From Quadrisphaera sp. RL12-1S (lineage in GTDB: Bacteria > Actinomycetota > Actinomycetes > Actinomycetales > Quadrisphaeraceae): DNA of 64,000 nucleotides. Under the pieces are notes generated by a model. It was given only the letters and a program-made list of their open reading frames with translations, had not been told where the DNA came from and searched no databases. Shown piece after piece: positions 33,399 through 40,671 of the stretch; positions within the stretch are counted from its first letter, which is position 1, and each line of letters opens with the position of its first letter. The position numbers were made by a program, and so were the translations under genes. The DNA is taken from positions 1 to 64,000 of the forward strand of contig NZ_JACNME010000002.1 in NCBI RefSeq assembly GCF_014270065.1, in the 5' to 3' direction.

Positions 33399-34901
33399 TC
33401 AGGCCGTCATGGGCACGGTGAACCACAGCACCGTGGTCAGCGCCATGCAGACCACACCCATGATCGTCACGCCGACGGTCCAGGTGCGCAGCATCGTCAT
33501 CTCGCTGATGGTGAAGTAGCGCGAGAGGACCCAGAAGCCGGCGTCGTTGACGTGCGAGAGGCACACCCCGCCCGCGCAGACGCCCACGGCGAGCAGCGCC
33601 ACGTGCGCCGCCCCCATCGAGCTGACGTCCACGGAGCCCGCGAGCAGCGTCGCCACGGTGGTGACGGCCGCCGTCGTCGTCCCCAGCGAGGCCCGCAGGA
33701 GCACCGACAGCAGGAAGCCGAACGCCACCAGCGGCAGCCCCGCAGACTGCAGGCCGTGCACCAGCGCCGGGCCGACGCCCGCCGCGGCGATGACGCCGCC
33801 GAGGGCGATGCCACCACCGGTGGACAGCACGATCTCGCCGACCGGGCGCAGGCCCACCCGTCCCACCTCGGACATGCCCGTGACGCGGCGCTGCTCGCGG
33901 GGGGTCAGCACCAGCCACGCCACCACGGTGGTCAGCGGGAGCGCCACCTCGGCGGTGCCGAGGAACTGCAGCACGTGGAGCACCCCGAGCGCCGAGGAGT
34001 CCCACAGCACGGAGGCGAGGGTCGCAACGAGGATGAGGACCACGGGGAGCACGAGGACGACGACGAGACGCCCCAGCAGGTGCGGCACCTGCCGCGTGGC
34101 CGGCGGGCGGTCGGTCGTGGTGAGGGACGGCGCCGGGCGGAGGGCGGTGGTGGCACCGGAGCCACCGGAGCCACCGGAGCCACCGGGGCGGGGCGCGGCG
34201 GCGCCGGAGCTCTCCGGGTCGTCCTCGTCGTCAGGGCTGATGAGCAGCCCGCGCGCCTCCAGGCGGCTGGCGGTGCGGTAGGCGCACCAGCAGCCGAGCG
34301 CAGCGCCGGGCAGCATCGTGGCCAGGCCGAACGCGATGAGCAGCCCGTCGTCGGCCCCGAGGGCGCTGGCCACGGCCACGGCGCCCGGGTGCGGCGGGAT
34401 GACGGAGTGCACCGCCAGCACGGCGACGGCCATCGGCACCGCCAGCACGGCGGCGTTGCGGTGCACCTGGCGGGCCACCGCGATGACCACCGGGGCCAGC
34501 AGGATGACGGCGGTGTCGAAGAAGATCGTGCTGCCCACCAGCAGGCCGGCCAGGCACACGGCCAGCACGGCGCGCCGGCCTCCGGTGATCTCCACGAGCT
34601 TGCGGCCGAGCAGCTCGCCGCCCCCGGACCGGGAGATGATCTCACCGATGATGCAGCCGAACCCGACGAGGACGAGCACGTGGGGAACGCTCTTGCCCAT
34701 CGCCGTGAGCAGCACGGCCACCAGGCCGTCCGTGGTCTTCCCGCCCGTGGTGCCGCTGACCAGGGGGATCCCGCACGCGAGTCCGAGGACGACGGCGACA
34801 CCGGCCATCGCCACGAACGGATGCACCTTCCACCGGACGATGAGCACGAGCAGGACGGCCACGCTGGCGGCGACGGCCAGCAGTGCGGTGGTGAACGACA
34901 T
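33399..34901 (-). CDS. GntP-family gluconate:H+ symporter
   Basis: 500 aa from the ATG at 34901, preceded by AAGGAG. Multiple hydrophobic segments cover the whole length. VLVLVGFGCIIGEIISRSGGGELLGRKLVEITGG, VHSVIPPHPGAVAVASALGAD and FGFLLSVLLRASLGTTTAAVTTVATL are GntP/GntT hallmarks. It imports gluconate, idonate or related acids with protons. A cytoplasmic loop (about 225-270) carries an acidic and Gly-Gly-Ser repeat insertion not normal for the family. It gives the cluster a second uptake route beside the ABC importer. Confidence 0.92.
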   Translation of the reverse strand: MSFTTALLAVAASVAVLLVLIVRWKVHPFVAMAGVAVVLGLACGIPLVSGTTGGKTTDGLVAVLLTAMGKSVPHVLVLVGFGCIIGEIISRSGGGELLGRKLVEITGGRRAVLAVCLAGLLVGSTIFFDTAVILLAPVVIAVARQVHRNAAVLAVPMAVAVLAVHSVIPPHPGAVAVASALGADDGLLIAFGLATMLPGAALGCWCAYRTASRLEARGLLISPDDEDDPESSGAAAPRPGGSGGSGGSGATTALRPAPSLTTTDRPPATRQVPHLLGRLVVVLVLPVVLILVATLASVLWDSSALGVLHVLQFLGTAEVALPLTTVVAWLVLTPREQRRVTGMSEVGRVGLRPVGEIVLSTGGGIALGGVIAAAGVGPALVHGLQSAGLPLVAFGFLLSVLLRASLGTTTAAVTTVATLLAGSVDVSSMGAAHVALLAVGVCAGGVCLSHVNDAGFWVLSRYFTISEMTMLRTWTVGVTIMGVVCMALTTVLWFTVPMTA

Positions 34902-35089
34902 GAGCGCTCCTTCGCGGTCAGTGGTGCCGGCAGTGAAGTGCGCGAGCGGCATCCAGCAGCGGGCCTGCGTCGGAAGCGCCCCGAAGACGCACAGGGGTTC
35001 GCCCTGAGCGCTCGTCCGGCGCAGGCGTCGACCGCTGCGCAGGCGCCGGTGCACGATCCTCAGGACCGCTCACCGACGAGAGGACCCTC

Positions 35090-35623
35090 ATGAGCACCGG
35101 TGCCGCAGCCCCCGCCGTCGTCCTGCACCACGTGTGCCTGGTGGTGGCCGACCTCGAGCGCACCCGCTCCTTCTACGTGGACGTGCTGGGCTGCGAGGAG
35201 GAGGTCCGGCCCACCGACTTCGTCTTCCGCGGCGCCTACTTCCGCCTCGGCCTGGCCGAGATCCACGTCGTGCAGGAGCACCGCGAGGGCCGGCTGGCCG
35301 AGAACTCCCCGCACTGGGAGCCCGACGAGCTGCGCACGGGCCTCGTCAACCACCTCGCGCTCCTGGTCGACTCGATCCCGCCGTACGTCCAGCGCCTGCG
35401 CGAGCGCGGCCAGGAGCGCGTGGGCGGGTACCGCGTGCGGGACGACTACGTGGAGCAGGTCTACATCGCCGACCCGGACGGCAACGTCATCGAGCTGCTG
35501 CAGCAGCACGACGAGGCGAGCGGGCGCCGACGCCGCCAGGAGATCTTCGACGACGGCACCGCGGTCCCCGTGGCCCCCGGCTACCCGGTGGTCGACCCGC
35601 GGGTGAAGCACGGCTGCTGCTGA
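35090..35623 (+). CDS. VOC-family (glyoxalase-like) protein
   Basis: 177 aa. LHHVCLVVADLERTRSFYVDVLG starts the first beta-alpha-beta module and NHLALLVDSIPPYVQRLRERG starts the second. The metal ligands fit His in LHHVCL, Glu in AEIHVVQE, His in VNHLAL and Glu in NVIELLQQ, so an active metal site is likely. Family members include glyoxalase I, methylmalonyl-CoA epimerase and dioxygenases; the substrate cannot be read. The 188 bases upstream hold two imperfect inverted repeats (arms TGCGTC/GACGCA and CCGGCGC/GCGCCGG), so regulation is possible. Confidence 0.87.
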   Translation: MSTGAAAPAVVLHHVCLVVADLERTRSFYVDVLGCEEEVRPTDFVFRGAYFRLGLAEIHVVQEHREGRLAENSPHWEPDELRTGLVNHLALLVDSIPPYVQRLRERGQERVGGYRVRDDYVEQVYIADPDGNVIELLQQHDEASGRRRRQEIFDDGTAVPVAPGYPVVDPRVKHGCC

Positions 35624-35683
35624 CCCGGCCTGCTCCGGCGAGGGACCTGTAACGACCACGGCCCTGCCGGACAGTCCCCGGGT

Positions 35684-36241
35684 GTGACCGAGGACGAGTT
35701 CGGCCAGCTCTTCGCCGACCACTACGGCGCGGTGCTCGGCTACGGCCTGCGCCGGGTCGACGCGGCGACCGCGCACGACGTGGCCGCCGAGGTCTTCGTC
35801 GTCGCCTGGCGCCGGCTCGCCGCACCGCCCGAGCACCCGCGGGGGTGGCTGCTCGCGGTCGCCCGGCGCGTGCTGGCCAACGAGCTGCGGCGGCGCCAGC
35901 GCCTGGACCGGCTGCACCAGCGCCTCGCCGACGCGCAGGGCGACCCGCCGGTCGTGGTCGGCGCGCCCGCGGACGACCGGCTCGCCGAAGCCCTCGCCCG
36001 GCTCAGCGCGCCGGACCGCGAGGTGCTGCGCCTCGTCGGCTGGGAGGAGCTGGACGCCGGGGAGGCCGCCGAGGTGCTCGGCTGCTCCCGCGCCGCGTTC
36101 CGGGTACGGCTCCACCGGGCCCGGCGCCGTCTGGAGGCGCAGCTGCGCGACCCCGCCCCCGGCGCACCTGGCCCGGGGACCGGACCTCCCCGGGCCCTGG
36201 CCACCCCTCGCCACCCCGTCCAGCAGAGGAGCCCGAGATGA
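35684..36241 (+). CDS. ECF sigma factor (sigma-70 family)
   Basis: 185 aa from a GTG. Region 2 reads FGQLFADHYGAVLGYGLRRVDAATAHDVAAEVFVVAWRRL, and region 4 reads LSAPDREVLRLVGWEELDAGEAAEVLGCSRAAFRVRLHRARRRL, a clear helix-turn-helix. The C-terminal 35 residues are Pro/Gly-rich. TGTAACGACC about 30 bases upstream may be an ECF -35, suggesting autoregulation. The stop overlaps the next start (ATGA), and that gene is the CU044_5270-type partner normally found with this group. Confidence 0.93.
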   Translation: MTEDEFGQLFADHYGAVLGYGLRRVDAATAHDVAAEVFVVAWRRLAAPPEHPRGWLLAVARRVLANELRRRQRLDRLHQRLADAQGDPPVVVGAPADDRLAEALARLSAPDREVLRLVGWEELDAGEAAEVLGCSRAAFRVRLHRARRRLEAQLRDPAPGAPGPGTGPPRALATPRHPVQQRSPR

Positions 36242-37356
36242 GCACGCCCGACGCGCGCGTCCTCCAGGCCCGGCAGGTGCTGCGCCACAGCAACCCCGTG
36301 CCCCCCGCCGCCCTGCGCGGGGCCGCTGCGGACCCCGCGGCGCAGGCCCTGCTGCGCGACATCACCTCCGGGCGGCGGGGGCCGCTGCTCACCGCTGCGC
36401 CCGCCGGGACCGGGGCCGCGCGGGCGACCGGGCCCGCGCGGCGGTGGGTGCTGGCCGGTGGGACCGTCGCCGCGCTCACCGCGGCGGGCGTGCTGGTGCG
36501 CCTGCCCAGCAGCGGCACCGCCGTGGCCGACGTCCCGCCGGTGCTGCCGTACGCGCTGCCGCAGGGCCAGCCGGCCGCGCCAGCGCTCGAGCGCATCGCA
36601 GCCGCCGCCGCGGCGCTGCCAGCACCCGACCACGCGCGGTTCGCGTACGTCCGCACCGACGGCTGGTACCTCAGCACCGCGGTGGCCGGCGGCACGTCCT
36701 CGTCAGCGCTGGCAGCCACCCAGTCCGAGACCTGGACGGCCCCGGACGGCAGCGGCCGCTCCCGCCAGGTGCGGGGTCCCGTGCAGGTGGCCCGGGCCGG
36801 CAGCCAGGAGACCCTCGACGCCGCCCTCGGCCCGCCGGACCGCGGCGGCGACGGCGTCAGCGAGCAGGTGTTCGGACAGGACGGCCTCGTCCTGTTCCCG
36901 CCGGTGGACGTCGCGACCCTCCCGTGGGACGACCCGCAGGCCTGGGCCGACGCCGTCCACCGCCACCACGGCACGGGCATCCCGGTGCCGGTGGACGTCG
37001 TCGAGGGGGTGGCGGCGCTCTTCGCGGAGCAGCCGCTCGACCCTGTCGACCGCGCACGGGTCTGGCGGCTGGTGGCCGGCCTGCCCGGAGCCACCGACCG
37101 GGGCCCCCTCGCCGACCGGCTCGGCCGCCCGGGGCGAGCGATCACGCTGGACGACGACGGCAGCGCGCACGGCCTGCCGCTGCAGCTGCTGCTCGTGGTC
37201 GACGAGGGGACGGGCGAGCTGCTCGAGGCCGACCAGGTGCTCACCACGGACCCGGGGGCGCTGGGCGTGCGGGTCCCCGCGGTCCAGGAGCTCACCGTGA
37301 TCGTGGCGTCGGGCTGGGTGGACGACGACGACGAGCGCCCGGCCGGTGCGGCGTGA
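36238..37356 (+). CDS. CU044_5270-family membrane protein, putative anti-sigma partner
   Basis: 372 aa. The cytoplasmic N-terminus (about 70 residues) is followed by one membrane helix (WVLAGGTVAALTAAGVLV) and a large outer domain with FAYVRTDGWYLSTAV, ETWTAPDGSGRSRQV, WDDPQAWADAVHRHH and RVWRLVAGLPG. This order and the coupling to an ECF sigma gene match the actinobacterial CU044_5270 family, thought to regulate the sigma factor. That function is inferred from context. No zinc-binding anti-sigma motif (HxxxCxxC) is present. Confidence 0.8.
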   Translation: MSTPDARVLQARQVLRHSNPVPPAALRGAAADPAAQALLRDITSGRRGPLLTAAPAGTGAARATGPARRWVLAGGTVAALTAAGVLVRLPSSGTAVADVPPVLPYALPQGQPAAPALERIAAAAAALPAPDHARFAYVRTDGWYLSTAVAGGTSSSALAATQSETWTAPDGSGRSRQVRGPVQVARAGSQETLDAALGPPDRGGDGVSEQVFGQDGLVLFPPVDVATLPWDDPQAWADAVHRHHGTGIPVPVDVVEGVAALFAEQPLDPVDRARVWRLVAGLPGATDRGPLADRLGRPGRAITLDDDGSAHGLPLQLLLVVDEGTGELLEADQVLTTDPGALGVRVPAVQELTVIVASGWVDDDDERPAGAA

Positions 37357-38021
37357 GGGGCGTCGCCGGGGTGCTCACGCCCAGCGCCGACGCCGTCGTC
37401 CTCCCCGAGCTGTCCCGGGCGGCGACCGCGCGGACCGCCGCGGTGACCGGGCTGGTGGCGGGGGTGGTCAGCTTCGCCGCCTACGACGCGCTGCCGGCCC
37501 CGTGGGACCGGCTCGGCGGCTCCGCCGGTCTGTGGTGCCTGCTCACCTGGTGGGCGGGCCGACGCGTCCGGCCGCCGTCGCTGCCCTGGGCAGCGCTGGC
37601 CGGGCTGGTCACCCAGCTGTGCCTGCTGGCCGGCTTCTACGGAGCGCTCGTGGTGCTCGCGGGACGCGGTGAGGACCCCCGTCGCGTGCTGGCCTGGGCG
37701 GTGCTGGCGCTCCTCGCCGGGCCCCTGTTCGGCGCGCTCGGGACCCTCCGCTGGGTCCGCGGCTGGCCGGCGTCGGCCTCGGCGGCGCTCGCGGGGGCTG
37801 CCGTGGCCCTGGAGCCGCTGGTCGGCGTGGCTGAGAGCACCGGCCCGGCCGACGAGGACCTGTGGTGGTGCGCCGCGGCCACGGTGACGGGGCTCGTGGT
37901 GGCCGCCGCCGGCGCACCGCGGGGCCGGTGGCTGCAGGCCGTGGCGCTCGCCGTCGTGGTGGTGGCCGTGGGCGCTGGCGCCGTGGCGGTCCTGGCCGGC
38001 CGGCAGCTCGGCCTGCTGTGA
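37353..38021 (+). CDS. polytopic membrane protein of unknown function
   Basis: 222 aa with about six or seven hydrophobic segments and short loops, starting at a GTG that overlaps the previous stop (GTGA). No transport or enzyme motif is visible; LAGPLFGALGTLRWVRGWP and DEDLWWCAA are the most distinctive parts. As the third coupled gene of the sigma operon it may take part in the same envelope response. I do not recognise the family with certainty. Confidence 0.75.
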   Translation: MRGVAGVLTPSADAVVLPELSRAATARTAAVTGLVAGVVSFAAYDALPAPWDRLGGSAGLWCLLTWWAGRRVRPPSLPWAALAGLVTQLCLLAGFYGALVVLAGRGEDPRRVLAWAVLALLAGPLFGALGTLRWVRGWPASASAALAGAAVALEPLVGVAESTGPADEDLWWCAAATVTGLVVAAAGAPRGRWLQAVALAVVVVAVGAGAVAVLAGRQLGLL

Positions 38022-38079
38022 CCTCACGAGTGGGGGCGCGGGCGTTGCCCGCCGGGTCCACCGGCGAGACGATCAGCCC

Positions 38080-38265
38080 GTGAGCGACGACCAGCCCCGT
38101 GACGTCGACGACGGCGCCGCGGCCCGGAGGGCGCGCTTCGGGACGCTGCCCGAGCACGCCGACCCCAGCACGTGGACCACGGCGCAGCCGGTCGAGCACG
38201 GCCCCGAGCCGGAGCCGGACCGCTTCGAGGAGCTGCGCCGCAACCTGCTGCTCGGCGGCGCCTGA
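38080..38265 (+). CDS. small conserved-type hypothetical protein, 61 aa
   Basis: Starts at GTG 38080 and reads MSDDQPRDVDDGAAARR, then FGTLPEHADPSTWTTAQP, and ends FEELRRNLLLGGA. The pattern of an acidic disordered head and a short C-terminal helix is common in actinobacterial small proteins. Codon usage fits coding sequence (third positions G/C). Function unknown. A long hairpin lies about 70 bases downstream. Confidence 0.6.
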   Translation: MSDDQPRDVDDGAAARRARFGTLPEHADPSTWTTAQPVEHGPEPEPDRFEELRRNLLLGGA

Positions 38266-38334
38266 GACCTCAGAGGATCTGGAGGAGCCGCTCACCAGGG
38301 TCGGATGCCGGCCCTCGGCGGTGGTGTTCCGCCG

Positions 38335-38398
38335 CCTCGGAGGATCGGCCCCTTGGGCGTGGTCGGCTGGTCACGCTGAAGGGGCACATCCTCCGAGG
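38335..38398. terminator. 64-nt three-step hairpin between convergent genes
   Basis: Outer arms CCTCGGAGGAT / ATCCTCCGAGG (11 bp), a 3-nt mismatch, middle arms CCCCTT / AAGGGG (6 bp) and inner arms GCGTG / CACGC (5 bp) stack on one axis. It lies between the 61-aa gene and the convergent CAP-domain gene, so termination on both strands is the simplest role. Its length is unusual for a terminator. Confidence 0.55.
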
Positions 38399-38530
38399 TG
38401 CCCGACCGCGGCGCCCGCGGCTGGCCGCGACCGGTTGCCGCGGGGATCCTCGACGCGCTCTCAGCCGCAGGTCAGCGCCACCTGCCGGGCCGCCCAGGCG
38501 GTGCGCCGCCACGGCGTCCGGCGGCAGGCC

Positions 38531-40045
38531 TCAGCGGGTGGGGGTCGCGCCGCCCACCACGAGCGCCTCGCCCACACCGTGCCCGGTGAGCCAGGCGGTG
38601 GTCGCGGTGCCCCAGCCGCTGGGGCGGACCAGCAGCACCACCTGGCCGGCGGCGCCGGAGACCAGCGCGTCGGCCAGGCGCGCGTCGTCACCGGAGGCCA
38701 CCAGCACGCGCTTCGTGGCGACGCCCCGGGCCACCGCGTGGTCGGCCACGGCGGCGGCGGTGCCGTAGCGGTCGTTCCCGGCGAGCCGCTCGTCGGCGCC
38801 GAGGGCCGTGGCCACGTCGGCGGGCACCGAGGTGGTCCCGCCGACCACCACCACGGTGCGCCCGCTGGTCGCGGCCGCCAGGGCCGTGGTCACGTCCGCG
38901 GCGCGCGGCGGGGCCAGCAGCACGGGCGCGCCGAGAGCCGCGGCGGTGCCGCCCACCGCCACGGCGTCGGCCAGCGACCCGCTGCCGCGCGCCACGTACG
39001 CCACCGAGCTGCCGGCGAGCTCCGGCCGGGCGGCCACGGCCAGGGCCGTGCCGTAGCGGTCGGCGCCGGCCACGCGGGTCACGGTCAGCCCGAGCGCCTG
39101 CAGGTCCGCCACCACGGCCGGGGAGACGCTGGCCTCCCCGCCGACCACCACCACCGAGCGGATGGACGGCGTGGCCCGCAGCAGGTCCGCCGCGGCCGGT
39201 GACAGCCCACCGGTGGTGGTGAGCAGCAGGGGGCCGCCGAGCTTCCGGGCCAGCGGCGCCGCCGGCACGCTGTCCACCAGCTTCTCCCCGGACACGACCA
39301 CCGCGGTCGTCGGCGCGCTGGCCACCTCCGCGGCCAGAGCGGCGCCGGTGCGGTAGCGGTCCTCGCCCTTGACCACCCGCGTGGGCACCGCCGGAGCCGG
39401 CGTCGCCGCAGGGGAGGACGAGGGGGAGGAGGACGGGGACGACGACGGCGTGGCGGTGCCCGCCCACGGGCCGGCGTAGTAGTCGCCGAAGACCACGGTG
39501 CCCCACATGCGGCCGGCGCGGTCGTAGGAGATGCCGTAGCCGACCGTGTCGAAGGCGCCGTTGTCGATGTTGGCGCGGTGGCCGGCGGAGTCCATCCACA
39601 TCTGCTGCATCTGCGGGCCCGAGCCGGAGTTGTAGGCGATGTTCTCCGCGGCGCCGCGCCACCCCCCGGGCATCGTCCTGGTGTAGTCGTAGGCGGGCTC
39701 AGCGGGGGAGTGGACCAGCGCGGAGCTGCCCGCACCGCCGTCGGCCTTGGCGGCCATCCGGTCCGACCACTTCTGCGCCACCGCGTCCAGCGCCGCGTCG
39801 CGGTGCAGGGCGTCCAGGCCCTTCGCAGTGCGCTCGGCGTCGGTGCCCTGCTGGATCGCGGCGATGGCCGCCTTCTGGGCCGGTGCCTGCGCAGCGCTGA
39901 CGTCCGCCAGCACCGCCGAGTGCGCGGGCGGCGCGGACAGGACGGCCCCTGCGGCCACGGCGCACAGCGCACCGGCCAGCACCACCACCGTCAGGCGCGT
40001 GGACCGGGGCCGGGGGTCCGACGGGGGCTCGGGGAAGACCTGCAC
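38531..40045 (-). CDS. secreted CAP/SCP-domain protein with cell wall-binding type 2 repeats
   Basis: 504 aa from the GTG at 40045. A signal peptide (STRLTVVVLAGALCAVAAGAVLSAPPAHSA) is followed by a CAP domain with HRDAALDAVAQKWSDRMAA, GWRGAAENIAYNS and MWMDSAGHRANI, the bacterial SCP/YkwD pattern. A Pro/Ser linker leads to three cell wall-binding repeats, each with a DRYGTA/DRYRTG motif and VVVVGG. It should sit outside the cell on the wall. TAGGTT ends 7 nt before the GTG, giving a leaderless start. A second protein built from the same repeats is at 55463. Confidence 0.9.
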   Translation of the reverse strand: MQVFPEPPSDPRPRSTRLTVVVLAGALCAVAAGAVLSAPPAHSAVLADVSAAQAPAQKAAIAAIQQGTDAERTAKGLDALHRDAALDAVAQKWSDRMAAKADGGAGSSALVHSPAEPAYDYTRTMPGGWRGAAENIAYNSGSGPQMQQMWMDSAGHRANIDNGAFDTVGYGISYDRAGRMWGTVVFGDYYAGPWAGTATPSSSPSSSPSSSPAATPAPAVPTRVVKGEDRYRTGAALAAEVASAPTTAVVVSGEKLVDSVPAAPLARKLGGPLLLTTTGGLSPAAADLLRATPSIRSVVVVGGEASVSPAVVADLQALGLTVTRVAGADRYGTALAVAARPELAGSSVAYVARGSGSLADAVAVGGTAAALGAPVLLAPPRAADVTTALAAATSGRTVVVVGGTTSVPADVATALGADERLAGNDRYGTAAAVADHAVARGVATKRVLVASGDDARLADALVSGAAGQVVLLVRPSGWGTATTAWLTGHGVGEALVVGGATPTR

Positions 40046-40052
40046 GTGCCGG

Positions 40053-40058
40053 AACCTA
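40053..40058 (-). promoter_or_regulatory. putative -10 element of the CAP-protein gene (leaderless)
   Basis: TAGGTT on the minus strand, 7 nt before the GTG at 40045, with no Shine-Dalgarno sequence between. Confidence 0.35.
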
Positions 40059-40131
40059 GGCCCGGCGGGGCCGCCCCGGGAGGCTTTTGGGATCACCGGC
40101 GGCCGCGGCCCGCCGTGGCGCGCCGTGACGC

Positions 40132-40161
40132 GCAGTGAGGGGAGGCGCAGTGAGGGGAGGC
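40132..40161. repeat. two tandem 15-bp repeats in the intergenic region
   Basis: GCAGTGAGGGGAGGC occurs twice without change, followed by a third start (GCAG). It lies upstream of both the CAP-protein gene (minus) and the MhuD-like gene (plus). Function unknown. Confidence 0.8.
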
Positions 40162-40240
40162 GCAGATCCGCTCCCCGGCCGGAGGGCCCCGGGCGACCGG
40201 GGCGATGATCGGACCCCCGCTCGCGCCAGGAGGTCCGCCC

Positions 40241-40549
40241 GTGTCCGTCGTCATCATCAACGCCCTCGACGTCCCCGACGGCGCCGGTCCCGAGGTGGAG
40301 CGGCGCTTCGCCGCGCGCCGGCACGCCGTGGACGGCGCCGAGGGCTTCGAGGGCTTCCAGCTGCTGCGCCCGGTGGCCGGGGAGAGCCGGTACTTCGTGG
40401 TGACGCAGTGGGCCAGCCGCGAGGCCTTCGAGGCCTGGCGCGACGGCAGCGCCCGGGTGGCCCACAGCGACGGCGACGGCGGACCCGCCCCGCGCCGCCC
40501 GGTGGCCACCGGCTCGGCGCTGCTGGAGTTCGAGGTGGTGGACCTGTGA
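40241..40549 (+). CDS. MhuD-like haem-degrading monooxygenase
   Basis: 102 aa of the antibiotic biosynthesis monooxygenase fold. The start at GTG 40241 (GGAGG 7-8 bases before) gives VSVVIINALDVPDGAGPEV, matching the mycobacterial MhuD N-terminus. The three residues essential in MhuD/IsdG enzymes fall at the same numbers: Asn7, Trp66 (in AFEAW) and His75 (in RVAHS). FQLLRPVAGESRYFVVTQW is also conserved. These enzymes open haem to release iron. No haem uptake gene is adjacent; the enzyme may serve general haem turnover. Confidence 0.9.
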   Translation: MSVVIINALDVPDGAGPEVERRFAARRHAVDGAEGFEGFQLLRPVAGESRYFVVTQWASREAFEAWRDGSARVAHSDGDGGPAPRRPVATGSALLEFEVVDL

Positions 40550-40671
40550 CGGGCCCGATCGGGCGAGAGCGCGCCACAGCTTGTTCAGCCTGGTCAAGGT
40601 GAGGTGAGAACGCGTCGATGCACCCTCACCGGTCGAGCGCTCGGGCGGTCAGCACCACGTTCGGAGCCGTC

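Noticed and set aside
33390-33403. Perfect palindrome CCTGAGGCCTCAGG at the convergent SorC and GntP stops
   Set aside because: It has no loop and is short, so it is not a convincing terminator or operator.
40553-40564. Palindrome GCCCGATCGGGC after the MhuD-like gene
   Set aside because: Short GC-rich self-complementary words are expected by chance here, and a hairpin would have no loop.
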